Origin: Puccinia triticina
Lineage: Eukaryota; Basidiomycota; Pucciniomycetes; Pucciniales; Pucciniaceae
Direction: 5' to 3'
Assembly: GCF_026914185.1 (NCBI RefSeq)
Contig: NC_070561.1
Location: forward strand, 5,022,001-5,086,000
DNA: 64,000 nt
In this document: in pieces, positions 11,020 through 22,343 of the stretch
How positions within the stretch are numbered: the stretch's first letter is position 1
How the letters are laid out: each line of letters opens with the position of its first letter
The notes under the pieces: model-generated
What the model saw: the letters and a program-made list of their open reading frames with translations, nothing else
What the model was told of the DNA's origin: nothing
The model's database searches: none
Position numbers and translations under genes: made by a program

Positions 11020-13275
11020 GTTCAAGAGCTTAGCAATCCTCTCAATCTCATCTATAGACTTTCCAGCATCTAAAAACTTGGCAAAAAACTCCATCACCTT
11101 TGAATGATTCTATTGAGAACCTTGGAGATGGAGTTTTTCCAATTCAAATTTTCAATCTTTGTCCCTCTTCTTCTTCTCCTCCAACTTGATTCCGTGATCC
11201 CACTTTTTTTATCCCAAGTTCCTTTGTATGATTGATTTTTTTTTGTCCAAATCAATTCCTTTACTATCCTTCTCAATCAATAGATGATACTTCATCTTCT
11301 CAAAGCCAAGATTCTCTTGAGCAACCTCAGACTTGCCTAAAAACACATCCAAAAAAATTGCATCAATTAAGACTCCAAACAAAAATGCAATAAGATGACG
11401 GACCAGCTTCCCTCTTCAATGCATAATCTTCATGGGCAACAAAAGGAATTGGAACACTGCTTTGGCAAGAGTGGATTTTAGGGTTGATGTTTTTGGAGTT
11501 TGAAGCTTGTTTTTTTCCTTTATTTGGACTAGGCCTAGGAATTTCATAAGATGTGTCTTCATTTTTCAAATCTTCCAAGGCACACTCAGCAGCTATCAAA
11601 CCAGTGGATGAAGATTTGCACTTCTTCTTTCTTGAAGCTGGTTTATTAGGTTGACTGGAGCCTTCATCAGTTGTATCATGTACTGCAACCTCTGCAGCTG
11701 ATAACGATTTGCACTTCTTCTTCTTTGCTGCAGTTTTCTTTATTGGGATCAGTGCTTTACTTTGATCCAAATTGTCCTTTTCAGAAGGTTTGGTGAGAGC
11801 TGTTGAAGTTGATTGTGCTTCCTCTTTGATCCTGCTCCTTCAATGGAGAGTTGTCCGAATAATTGTTGTATTGCAGGCTGATATCATGTGAAGTGTTGTC
11901 AAGATCAAATTGAGAAGCCAGATTGATTGTTTTAGAATTTCTTCCTGTGTTGATAACATCATTGCCTGATGGAAGGCCATCACATTGTTGAACAAATGAT
12001 TTCTTGGAAAGCTGGACAGGGGCATGTATCAGTAAACATTATTTCAAGGAATTTGATTTCAACCAAAAATGTACATCTAATCTTGCCACAGCTTTTGGAT
12101 CTCCTTGATTTTTGTTTGAATGATCTGAATGTTGGCTCTAAGAATTTCAATTTGTATTCAGTTTAGTTATGAAACAAAACAATTTGTATGAATGATTTAG
12201 GTGTACTTACATTCACTCAATTCTCCTCAACGTACTCAATTGAGCTATCATCATTGGAGGTTGGGTTGGGTCCATTTTTTGATGCTTCTTTGGACTTCTC
12301 AACAAAGGATTGATTGTAGAGGAGTTTTATTTCTTGTCTTCATCCAAGCCATTGGAGCCGTCTTGATTTTTTTCATCTGAATGATTGTCAGAAGAATGAC
12401 TTGAATCCTCTGCATCTTTCCAACACCAAGGATTCACATTGGGACAATCACCAAATAGGTTGTCCATTTCAGCATAGAGGGCACACATGCTTTCAAGCTT
12501 CTCAGCAATCATACTGATTCCAGCTTGTCAATTGCTGGGGGTTAGACCAAATCCAGTAGAAAGCAATTGTGTATGAGCCTTCTTGTATTTTGTCTGGTAA
12601 CCAACGGTGAAAAAATACAATACGGGACCGGTATTGGCCAATACTGCGTATATGTAGTATTGTTTTTTTGATACATCAGAATTCAATACCATGTATTTTA
12701 TTGAAAAAAGATACAATACGGTGGTATTGTATCTAAGAAAACAACACCTTTTCTGGGAAATTGGCGCTCAATCCAATGGCCCCTCCCAGCAATAAACTTG
12801 TATTCTATTGTATCAGAATTTATTGGCAATACAATACCATGGATGGTATTGGTTTGGTGACTTGATCTAATACCAATACAATGTATTGGACTCAAAACAA
12901 AATACCAATACCAATGCATGTACATGTACCATACCGTTTCACTGTTGGGGTAAGACATGAATTGATCTTTCATTTGTCAAGGTGTAACATTGATTTTTGA
13001 GGGATACTGATTGCAAAGTTTGATAGCCATTAACTTGTAACCATTGATCTTACCTTTAACTGGTTGTAGGGGCCTTGCCGTCTCTAAAACAAGCTATGTA
13101 GTTTTTCTTGTCTCTGAGCCAGTTGATTATGATAAGGTGATCTTCTAGCTTCAGGTGACCCTAGGTAGTAGCAATTTTGTCCACCTCTCCTGAATTTTTC
13201 TTTGGGAATTGGTTCTTAAGGAAGGACCTTGATTCCTTCCGTGTTGGTTTCTTCCCTGCCAAAAATCTGTGTTGT
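11020..13275 (-). pseudogene. Myb/SANT-like repeat protein relic, interrupted by a MITE
   Basis: Read on the minus strand the order is as follows. A short basic N-part (about 13150-13270) is followed by a WLRDKKNYIACFRDGKAP segment, typical of the fungal Myb/SANT-like proteins (W-L-x-x-K-N-Y, then F-x-x-G-K-A-P), then KINGYKLMAIKLCNQYPSK and MKDQFMSY. The reading continues beyond the MITE at 12602-12947 with QTKYKKAHTQLLSTGFGLT, then a KLESMCALYAEMDNLFG segment, an acidic Ser/Asp-rich tail (12327-12450), a Lys-rich linker (11363-11770) and a coiled-coil-like C-part near 11020-11350. TAG and TGA stops (12977-12979, 12528-12530) and frame changes break it. It probably derives from a transposon-associated DNA-binding protein. 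Family assignment is from motif memory. Confidence 0.55.
12602..12947. mobile_element. CAAC-family MITE inside a coding sequence
   Basis: The ends are CAACGGTGAAA and TTTCACTGTTG, inverted. The interior is built from ATACAATACC/GGTATTGTAT words. The flanks share TTACC, a weathered version of the 7-bp duplication seen in sister copies. Removing it rejoins the Myb/SANT-like reading frame as MSY to QTK. Confidence 0.7.
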
Positions 13276-13639
13276 GCCATTCTTTTGGGATGATGAAGAA
13301 GGATGAGAAAGAGATCAATGGGATCAAAGCTACAAGTATAATTTGAATCAAAGTGGAGGTAAAACTTACCTTGAAAAAACAGAATTGAATGAAGTTGGGG
13401 CGGTTGATATTTGGCTGGGATGATTTGATTTGTACTTCAAAATCAGATGTATTTGGTTGAGAACAGGTATTTTTTTGTCTTATATTTGACAGGCCCTGGC
13501 CAAAAAAGAACCTTTTTTTCTTTTGCAATCAAGGATTGTGTGAGACCCCCTCACTCCAATATGTTACCCTGTGAAAGGGGTGAGCCACTCAACACCCCAG
13601 ATGTTTTTGGGGAGCCACACGTTTCTTGGGTGCCACACC

Positions 13640-14200
13640 CACCTGCCTGACTTGCATAGACCAGCACACATTGGTCATCAAGGGGAATAGCACCTCCTCT
13701 CAATGAACAACACAGACCGGTCATTGAGGGGGGTGCTACTTTCCTCAATGACCAATCAATGCTGTGCTACTCCCCTTGATGACCGGCACACATTGGTCAT
13801 TGGTCATTCATGGGAGTAGCACCCCTCAATGACCAAAACAGACCGGTCATCAACTAGGGTGCTACTCACATCAATGAATGATTGTGCCGGTCATCAAGGG
13901 GAGTAGCCCCCCCCCCCCCCCCCTGATGACCAACTGGTCTGTGTTGGTCATTGAGGTGAGGTGCTACTCCCCTTGATGAAAAATTGTGCTGGTCATTGAG
14001 GGGAGTAGCACCCTTGATGACTGGTCTGTGTATGTCATTGAGGGGTGCTACTCTCCTTGATGACCAATGTTTTCCGGTCATTGAGGGGAGTAGCACCCTC
14101 AATGAACGGTCTGTGTTACTCATCAAGGGGTGCTACTCCTCTCAATGATCAATGTGGGCCGGTCTACAAGCTGGGCGGGTTGATGGGGTGCGCTACTCAT
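13640..14200. repeat. Palindromic ATGACCGGTC-word repeat, copy 1
   Basis: The words TGATGACCGGT, CAATGACC and GGTCATCAAGGGG recur on both strands about every 30-40 bp, so the block folds back on itself in many registers. It includes a run of 17 C at about 13907-13923. The same words build the block at 15845-16255. No coding content. Confidence 0.65.
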
Positions 14201-14204
14201 GTAC

Positions 14205-14388
14205 ACCATTTCTTTGGTGTACATTAAATTTCACCCCAAAAATTGAAAGAGTCTTGGAGTTTTAAAACCTGCACCTCAGTGTTTTTGGGGTAACTAGGTC
14301 TGCACACCAAGAAATTGGTGTACTCCAGAAGTGCACCCCGGTAGTATTAGGGTGCACATGTAAGTACACCAAAATGTTGGTGTACATG
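14205..14388. repeat. Small inverted repeat with CATGTACACCA ends
   Basis: Starts CATGTACACCATTT and ends GTTGGTGTACATG, with further TACACCA/TGGTGTA words inside. MITE-like. It abuts the next MITE. Confidence 0.4.
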
Positions 14389-14391
14389 AAG

Positions 14392-14802
14392 CAACACTGG
14401 GTCAATAAGATACCAGTAACGGTAACGTATTGATATCATATCAATTTTTGGTGAGTTATTGTTACCGCTACCAGTAACGGCAGCACGTTACCAATATTCA
14501 GTTTGAATTTTGGATTTTTTTTCAAGCCGTTACGATATTGCCGCTGATATGAAGTCAATATTGCCGCGGTATTGAGATTTTTTTGGCTCTTTTAGCCTTT
14601 TTTTTTTGCTCTAATACTGCCGTTACCACGTTATCTGCGTTACCATAACGGTAACGGTATGGTAACGCAGATAACGTTTCGATACGCGCAGCGCGCAAAA
14701 AAACTCGTTACTGCTAACGGTAACGGTCCAATTAGGTAACAGGGATTGATTCAATACAAAATTTGCCCCAATGTTGTATTGAATTGTATCGACCCAGTAT
14801 TG
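14392..14802. mobile_element. CAAC-family MITE with 7-bp target-site duplication
   Basis: The ends are CAACACTGGGTC and GACCCAGTATTG. The flanks are perfect 7-bp direct repeats, catgaag at 14385-14391 and at 14803-14809. The interior consists of GTAACGGTAACG/CGTTACCGTTAC words, strongly palindromic. Confidence 0.8.
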
Positions 14803-14813
14803 CATGAAGTAAA

Positions 14814-16994
14814 TTTAGGGGCTTGATTAATTGACTCCCAATTTTTTGACTTCCAACTCCCAAAATGGGTTTACGTCCTGGGGACCCCAAAATGACGTCC
14901 TTCCCGGGTCCCCAGGACCAAAAATAGACACCGGGAATTCTTGGGAGTTGGAAGTCAAAAATAAAAATATGAAAAGGGAGTCGGAAATTTGATTTCCTAC
15001 TAATGCAATCCGCCAAATCCTGAGCTACGGTGCTCCAAACAGCCCAAATTTTTTTCTGCAACATAAATACACTCTAGATCATATGATAAGGTTCACAGCA
15101 TCAGCAAACCTCAGGAACACCCTGTGTATCCGGGGGCTGATTTGGCGGGTTTCCTACTAACACAATCCACCAAATCCTGATCTACAGTGCTCCAAACTCC
15201 CCCAAATTTTTTCTCTCAGACGAATACACTCTCTAGAAGCTAATTTTAGCTGCACAGAGGTATTACACATCAGGAACACCTTATATGAGCGGGGGGCTAA
15301 TTTGATTTCCTACTAAGGAATTATAGAAGGTGTTCCTGATGTGCAATAACTCCTTGGAGCTCAACACATTTTCTAGAGAGTGTATTTAGATGGCAAAAAA
15401 ATCTGGGGGTGTTTGGAGCACTGTAGCTCAGGATTCAGCGGATTGTGTTAGCAGGAAATCCACCAAATCTGCCCCTGGCTACACATGATCTCCCTGAGGT
15501 GTGTCAATGCCGTGAAGCTGAGTATATTTTTAGGGGCAGCCTTTATGCACGCCAAAAATACACCACACACACACCAAAAGGTCCTGCACGCCCAGAATTT
15601 CTGGCGTGTAGCTGCAGACAAGCCAAGAGGATGGCGTGAGGAGGGCCAGACGCCAGACCTAAGCATTTTTTTGGCATGTAAATTGCTTACACCCCATGAA
15701 ATATGGAGTGCAAATGCAGTGCACTCCAAAGCTCTGCTAATCCGGCCAACCAAAGATGGTTTGCAGTACTGCGCACACCACATAGCTCTGGATTATCTCC
15801 ACGCGCACCCCAAAGCACACAACACCATCACCGAGGACTCACACCTATGATCAGTCAGACCAGTCATTGAGGGTGAGAACACCTCCTCTCAATGACTGGT
15901 CAGACCGGTTATCAAGGGTAATAACACCTCTTGATGACCGGTCATCACCGGTCATCAAGGTGAGTCACATCTCTCAATGACCGGTCAGACCAACCGGTCA
16001 TCAAGAGTAGCACCTCCCCTCGATGACTGGTACACACCGGTCATCCAGAGGAGGTGTTATTCCCCTCAATGACCGGTCAGACCGGCCATCAAGAGATGTG
16101 ACTCACCCCAATGACCGGTGATGACCAGTCATCTAGAGGTGTGAGTCCCCTGGATGACCGGTCTGACCAATCATCAAGGGTGTGAGCCCTCTCAATGACC
16201 GGTCATCACCGGTCATTGAGAGGGGGTGTTCTCACCCTTGATGACCGGTCAGTGCCTGCTAAAGGTTGGCTAAGTACAATCATCCATGCACGCCAGAAAT
16301 CGTGCATGACCTGAGATTGGTGGGACATCTTGGCGTCCAGTAACTGTACAAGCCATTACTGTGGCGTCTTGAGTCCCACACGCCATTATTTAGCGACGTT
16401 TTGGCGTGTGGGACCCAAGACGCCACAGAAATGGCGTGTACGGTTCCCGGACGCCATATTCATTGGTGTGACAACATTGGCACACCAATCTACTTGGCGT
16501 GAAATGAAGATCACACCATTTCCTTGGCGTGCGCGTGGGGTTTTTTGGCGTGCATAAAGGCTTGCCCTATTTTTATGGCAGAAAAAATTTGGTGGCTTTT
16601 GGAGTACTTTAGCTAAGGCTTTGGCGGATTTCCTTAGTTGGAAATCCGCCAAATTAGCCCCCTGGCTATTCAAGGCCTTTCTGAGGGTTTAGACTCACGT
16701 AAATCTCATCATAATGTCTAGAAGATGTATTTATATGGCTGTACAAATATGGGGGTGTTTGGGTGCTCCAGTGGGGAGATATGAATATTTCTATATTTTC
16801 TGGAAGTTTTGGGAAGTTGAATTTCCAACTCCCTTTTCATATTTTTATTTTTGACTTCCAACTCCCAAAAAGTACCGGTGTCAATTTTTGGTCCTGGGGA
16901 CCCGGACAGGACGTCATTTTGGGGTCCCCAGGATGTAAACCCATTTTGGGAGTTGGAAGTCAATAAATTGGGAGTTGATTACCAAGCCCCTAAA
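14814..16994. mobile_element. Modular foldback element with about 180-bp terminal inverted repeats
   Basis: The left arm, about 14814-14990, and the right arm, about 16815-16994, are inverted copies starting TTTAGGGGCTTG and containing ACTCCCAAAATGGG and GGTCCTGGGGACC-like words. Inside, about 155-bp modules beginning TTTCCTACTAA occur in tandem in the left half and inverted in the right half. The centre holds a block of GGCGTG words and the ATGACCGGTC palindrome. The right end directly abuts hAT coding sequence, so the element probably inserted into that gene. No clear duplication was found. Confidence 0.65.
15845..16255. repeat. Palindromic ATGACCGGTC-word repeat, copy 2
   Basis: Dense runs of ATGACCGGTCATCACCGGTC and its reverse complement, nested at the centre of the foldback element. 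Same vocabulary as 13640-14200. Confidence 0.7.
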
Positions 16995-19497
16995 ATGAGC
17001 ACATTCCTTCAGCCAAAGCCTGTTTTTGTCAATTGTGTGCTAAACCAGATCATCATGATCTGTCAAATAAGACACGCATTAGGGGGTATCAAATATGACC
17101 AAATCCACCATTATGTAATTGACTGGTTTGAAAAAATCCACCATTTTTAAAACATGCTGGTCCTTCTTCTACCACATTTTGGGATCTACTGGTGAACAAT
17201 TTAATTTTTGGCTAATTGACTGCTTTCTAATTGTGGATTTCTCATATTTGATACCCCCTATTACCGTGGTACCAGATTGAAGGCTGTTATCTGCGTGCTG
17301 CGTTTTTATATGCAAACCCAAAGGCACTCCTCTATGGCAAACAATGGTTGGCCGACGAGTCCAAGAAGCTCTATTTAGGGCTCAAGGCAACTGTCTCTGA
17401 TGATTTGAAGGTGAAAATTATTTTTTGTATTGTTGGCCTGCGGTAAATGTGCTTCTGTGGAATTCTTCCTTGTCAATTCATTGAATAGAAACTCAACACA
17501 AAATTTACCCTCATCCACAATGTTTGGACAACAAAGGGTAATAGTTTTGCCTTTATCGGTGCAGCAGTGGGGTACATTGACTCAGACTGGAACTATTTTT
17601 TCCGTCATCTGGCCCTCAAAATGATACCTTGGAAGCACCAAGGCAATCTACTAGCCTGTCTGATTGCTGCTCCCCTCAAGAAACACAATTTCTACAAGAA
17701 GATTTTGGCTCAGACCACAGATTCTGGCTCCAATAACAACACCATGGCCAGTACCATGTATCAACTCCTCAAGAATAGTGACGCCGCTGAGCAATCTGTT
17801 GTAGCTGGAATCCTTGCCTCTGTATTGCTCCCCCTCACCCGCCTCTTGACCGCTCCATACTCCAAATGTGGATTTTGTCCACCCCACTCCACTACACAAT
17901 CCAAACACGCATGCAACCCAGCCAGCATGCACATTTGGTGCTTCTGCCATAAGCTAGCTTTGATTGTGAATTCCGGTTTGAATGCGCTTTCTCTGAAGCC
18001 TTTGCCTCCTGGGAAGGCAAAGGAATCCGTTCTTGGGTTCTTCCCTGTGCTTGGAAAGGTCCTTGAAGAAGACAAGGCAGAATTGATTGAGGTAGCCCCG
18101 GAAGTTGAACTAGCCCCCGCTCCAAGCACAACGACAAACTCAGTTGAGCCTGAAAAAGCTGATGATGACAAAGATTGGCAAAGCAACTACGGTAACGCCG
18201 ACGAGCTTTCAGATGATGAGGCAGCTGCTGCTGCAAATGAGAATCAGGCTGATTACACCGCCAAAAGCTCAGACGACACAGCTAGTCAATCCCAACACAC
18301 AAAGACCATAAAACTCAAAGAGCTTCTCACTAAACTCAATGTTTTGATCAAGCAGATTACTCAATCAGCAGCCCAGCGGGCAAATTTCAACAAGTCGCAA
18401 AAGAATTGAATTTGAAAGTGGCCCCGTTGATTGCCGGCTATGGCATCCGGTGGACCATCAAGTACTAGAGCTATTGGAAGGCGATTGACACGAGGGAAGT
18501 TATTGACCATTTGCTCAAGGAAGACCAGGGATCAAACCAGCCTGGGTACTTTGACAATGTCTTCTTCATACCTCGCGACTGGAATGAGATTGAGAAACTC
18601 AACCGTGAGCTCGAGGTGTGCACATATTTGCTCCAATCACATCAACATCACTTGGATCTAACTCGCTTTCTGTTTTTTTTGCCAGGTTTTTGTTGATCTG
18701 ACCTCGCAAATGGAAGGCAATCATTCAAGTGGTTTCCATGTAATTCCGAGGTACTTGGAACTTAAGGACCAGCTTTCTGAAAAGCTCCACCGCTGCAATC
18801 CCAAGGACACCTTGTATCCAATGTTCTATGCGATGATTCCAAAGGTTGATAAATGTTTGGATGAAGCGATGGCCTGCAAGACCCTAGTACTAGCCACAAT
18901 TTTGCATCCCTGCTACCGGATGTACATCTTTGAGCTTGGCTTTGGATCAGAGAGCAGTGAGGTTGCCGACTGCCTTGATCTTCTCAATTGACGCTTTGAA
19001 ATATACAAAACGGAAAAAAAAAAATCAAACACTCAGCCTTCCATACCCAAATCTGAAGTAGTTGAAATCAAAAGGCCACACACCGCTGAGCCTCAGTCAC
19101 TCAGGGCACGCCTGGCATTGAGGATGGCCAAGACACCAACCCCACATGAAGATGAGGTCAAAGTGTACTTGAAGGCTGATTTTTCCTTCAAGGACAATGC
19201 CATTGACCGCAAATCAACACCATTGCAATGGTGGAAGATGAATGCCAACACATGCCCAACCCTCTCGCAGATGGCCTGAGCGTACTTGGGGGCATTTGGA
19301 AGCTTGTGTGCTGTTGAGCGCCTCTTCTTGGTGGCAGCAGACGTATGCACTAGCAATCAAGGGCGCTTGCTCCCATCAACCATGTCACGCTGCGTAAGCA
19401 GCATGATGTGGTTGTGGGAGGAAGTGCCTCTCACCGGAGCTTTTGAGGAGGTGGGGAAGGCATTGAAGGCTTTGGTCCCCTCAAACCAAAATAATTA
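16995..19497 (+). pseudogene. hAT transposase relic 1
   Basis: The coding order is recognisable despite breaks. NQIIMICQIRHAL is interrupted by a MITE (17082-17259) and continues as PWYQIEGCYLRAAFLYA. An intron near 17415-17490 is followed by TKFTLIHNVWTTKGN, AQTTDSGSNNNTMAS and MHIWCFCHKLALIVN. An acidic linker follows, then FFIPRDWNEIEKLN, SGFHVIPRYLELKDQL and the C-terminal dimerisation region with WWKMNANTCPTL, GAFGSLCAVERLFLVAA and DVCTSNQGRLLPSTM. It is the same family as the gene at 23745-26851. Stops include TAG near 18463 and TGA at 19277-19279 within the dimerisation domain. The N-terminal BED finger is absent, probably cut off by the foldback element at 14814-16994. Confidence 0.85.
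17082..17259. mobile_element. PIF/Harbinger-like MITE in the hAT exon
   Basis: The ends GGGGGTATCAAATATGA and CATATTTGATACCCCC are inverted. The flanks share ATTA (17078-17081 and 17260-17263), compatible with the 3-bp TTA duplication of PIF/Harbinger elements. Excising it restores the frame HAL-PWY of the hAT transposase. Confidence 0.7.
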
Positions 19498-19639
19498 GTC
19501 TATCTACCAGTACATATCTCTTGTTACTTGACTTGCGCATTATCCGTAAAAAAAATCCCATAGTTGTTGTGCAATAACGTAAAAAAAAACATTGCCACAC
19601 TTGGATAAATTAAAGAACCACTCCAGCAAATAAGAACAA

Positions 19640-20204
19640 AAATGCAACACCGTAACTTGAATCGGTTACGCGTAACGCGTAGATAGCTGATAAAAGTTTG
19701 TTACGTTACCGTTACTTTAGCGTTATCTGTAGCGTAACTACCCTATGTTGCCTGAGGTGTGCTAATGCCCGGAAGCTGAACATATTTTCTGGAGAGTGTA
19801 TTATTATTGCAGTGTAGCTAAGTTTTCAGGGGATTTCCTTAATAGGAAATCCGCCAAATTAACTCCCCTGTTCCACAAGGCCTTCCTGATGGTTTCTAAT
19901 TCTGAAAATTTCAACATCTTTTCTAGAAAGTGTATCTAGATGGCTGCAAAATTTTGGGAGCGTTTGGGTGCCCCAGTGGAGATATGAATATTTCTTTATT
20001 TTGTGGGATTTTTTGTAAAATTAAAATCCCAGCTCCCATTTGGGATTGCAGAATTACAATTCTAACTCCCAAAACGCCGCTGGGTCAAAATATGGTCATG
20101 AGGACCTGGGGGAGATCTCTTGAAGCGGTCCACACAACATGAACTCCATTTGGGAGTTGATTTTGTAATTTATGGGAGTCAATTTCTCAAACCCCTCTAA
20201 GTAA
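19640..20204. repeat. Repeat relics: GTTAC-word MITE and one arm of the modular foldback family
   Basis: 19640-19744 is rich in GTAACG/CGTTAC and ends TGTTG, like a CAAC-family fragment. 19745-20204 contains the module sequence (GCTAATGCC, GGATTTCC, GGAAATCCGCC) and GGGAGTTGATTTTG-type end sequence found at 14814-16994 and 36489-38007, in one orientation only. Confidence 0.5.
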
Positions 20205-20431
20205 TGAATCAACATTATAAATAGATCTAAATAAAATAATATACCTTCTCCTTTCCATTCAAAGTGCTCCCAAATTTCACTAGTAGTTTTCCGTTTCTTT
20301 TTAGCTGGATTGCTTGACTTGGAAGTTGATTCTCGCGCGCTGGACGGCTCATTTTTGGTGATTTTTGAATTCTTTTGTGAAACAGCGGGAGTTGCAGATT
20401 TCTGAGTGCCTGAAAGATCATTTGTGGTCAC
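20205..20431 (-). pseudogene. First-exon fragment of a BED-finger hAT transposase
   Basis: The minus strand encodes a Ser/Lys-rich leader followed by KKKRKTTSEIWEHFEWKGEG and then a GTATAT splice-donor-like word. S-E-I-W-E-H-F is the usual start of a BED zinc finger in hAT transposases; compare SGVWDHF in the element at 49742. The remaining exons are missing because the sequence is cut off by the repeat ending at 20204. Confidence 0.5.
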
Positions 20432-20544
20432 ATGCTGAACCTCAAGTTTGGATTATCCACCTTAATCAGAAGAAGAGGAAGCCACAATGACATGCCATTT
20501 TTGTTTGGAACGTGGCATTGTGGATTTGTGGGGCCAGGTGTTTG

Positions 20545-21177
20545 TCAAGCTTAACTAAGCCTCTCCAAGGAGGTGTGAAGCGTTTCCAAAGGAGAGGCTT
20601 ATGTGTAAAGTTGTGGTCGCAGCCTGAGAAGACTGGGTTTTTAGTGTTGTTTTGTTGTATTTTGGTTTCAAGATCCTGTAGCACATACAACTGAGCACTC
20701 CAAAAAAGAATCAAAATGAAGGAAGTGGAGCCTACCTTCTTGCCTATGATTTACAAAAAAAACAATGTCAAAAGTGGCATTGTTGAGGTTTCTACATGTG
20801 TTTCAAGAAAGACATTTTAAGGGCTTTTAGGGGTGTGAAAGGGGTGTGATAGTGTTTTGCCCCGGCAACCAATCTGTAATTCCTGTGACAGATGATTGAT
20901 TGGCTGCTGGCCAGCTTTACATATGGTTTCAAACACAACAGCAGCTTTTTTTTAAAGATTTCAACAGTTCAGAACATGTAGGTAGTCCTGAGGATTCCAA
21001 TGATGCCATTGGCTTCTCAAATTTCAGAGGGGTTGGAGGTCATCTGGGGGGGGGGGGGGGGGGGGTTATGGTCTTTCCAGCCATTTGGCTGGTACTGCTC
21101 ACGCGAGAACCTTGACATTGCGTGCAAGTCCCTCCCTGGCGCGGACGCGAGCACGGGAGGGACTTGTGTTAAGTTCG
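20545..21177. mobile_element. Non-autonomous sibling of the RecQ/DUF6589 element (633 bp)
   Basis: It is flanked by perfect 8-bp direct repeats, GGTGTTTG at 20537-20544 and 21178-21185. The left end TCAAGCTTAAC is followed by an 11-bp stem TAAGCCTCTCC/GGAGAGGCTTA (20556-20566 and 20591-20601). The right end carries CCAGCCATTTGGCTGG (21077-21092) and an 11-bp stem AAGTCCCTCCC/GGGAGGGACTT (21126-21136 and 21155-21165), and ends GTTAAGTTCG. Left and right end types match the respective ends of 52727-59609, including subterminal sequence (AAAGT, GTCGC, GCCTGAG on the left). The interior has no coding region and includes a run of about 20 G at 21046-21065. Confidence 0.8.
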
Positions 21178-21185
21178 GGTGTTTG

Positions 21186-21688
21186 CTGATGCTGACTTGC
21201 CGGTGGTAAAAAATTGAAATCACTGAAAACAGTAACCCCAAAGTTCGAACACGTGTACCCTAGGCCCCTGCACCCCCCCTGTCCCGCAGCGCAACCTCAG
21301 CTATGGACGGCCGCAGTCTTAGATCCGAGACGTTGACTGCGGCGCAAGACAGCCAGCAGCTTTCCCGAACCCGAACACAGTTCAATGTCGGGTCTTGCCG
21401 GTCCGGGTCAGAAACTGGTTTTTTGACTCTCAGTCTACCCGAGCCCGACCCGAGACCCCGACGGGTCTCGGGTCTCACCAGGGTCGACCCGACCCATTTG
21501 CATCCTGACGAAACCTAACCTGATGAGAGTCTGCCACCCGCAGTCACTGAGCCTACGTACCCGAGGGCGCGCAGTCGCTCCACTGTGCACACGCAGCGAG
21601 ACGGAGACGCCCTATCCCCCCCTTCTGGCGTGCGCCTTAATCTGAATCATCCCACCCTCACGATCGACATCACCCCTCGACTTCCGAA
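21186..21688 (+). promoter_or_regulatory. Upstream region of the eL31 gene
   Basis: GC-rich compared with its surroundings, with CCCGACCC and GGGTCTCGGGTC words. Pyrimidine-rich sequence precedes the start codon, as is common for ribosomal protein genes. No TATA box is obvious. Inference from position. Confidence 0.3.
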
Positions 21689-22343
21689 ATGGCCCCTCGT
21701 GAGAAGAAGGAACGCAAAGCCCGCTCGGCTCTCTCGGACGTTGTGACTCGAGAGTACACCATTCACCTGCACAAGCACGTCTTTGGCCATGGGTTCAAGA
21801 AGGTCTGTCACCCTGGCTGGTTCTCTTCGCCTCCATCACATCCGATTCTCAACATGAAACCTTCAGTCACTTTCAAAAGCGTTGAATTTCATACCTAACT
21901 TACTCGTTCCTCTGGTCAGCGTGCTCCCAAAGCTGTCAAGGCCGTCACCGAGTTTGCACGAAAAGCTATGGGTACTCAAGATGTCCGGATCGACCCCGCA
22001 CTGAACGCTGCTATCTGGAACCACGGTATCAGGAACGTACCGCGGAGAATGCGAGTCCGACTAGCCCGTACGGTTGATTTCCTTGTGTACCCCTCTCCTG
22101 AACTGCTAGTGATTTGGGTCCATACTCACCCATCATTACCTGCGTATCAGGTCAACGTAACGATGACGAGGACTCGAAAGAGAAACTTTACACCCTGGCA
22201 ACTTTTGTCGAGGTGGCCGACTTCAAAGTAAGATCGATCAACTTGTTTATCTTCGTCTAGATCGCCACACCAACTTTCTAAATTTCGTGACTTGTTTATT
22301 CCAGGGATTGGACACACAAGTCGTCGAAACGGATGACGCATGA
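21689..22343 (+). CDS. RPL31: Ribosomal protein eL31 (60S subunit)
   Basis: Structural protein of the large ribosomal subunit near the polypeptide exit tunnel. Four exons fit exactly: 21689-21802, 21920-22067, 22151-22227 and 22305-22343, giving 125 residues and a TGA stop. Introns are GT-AG and 77-117 bp long. Family signatures are a Lys-rich N-terminus, [20 protein letters not shown], then [57 protein letters not shown] and [20 protein letters not shown]. The start is the first ATG and matches the usual N-terminus. The length is normal for the family. It is intact and is the best marker that this is nuclear fungal DNA. Confidence 0.97.

Noticed and set aside
21046..21065. Run of about 20 G (and the run of 17 C at 13907-13923) as a functional element
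   Set aside because: Homopolymer runs in repeat DNA are common and their length is unreliable in sequencing. No associated structure was seen.
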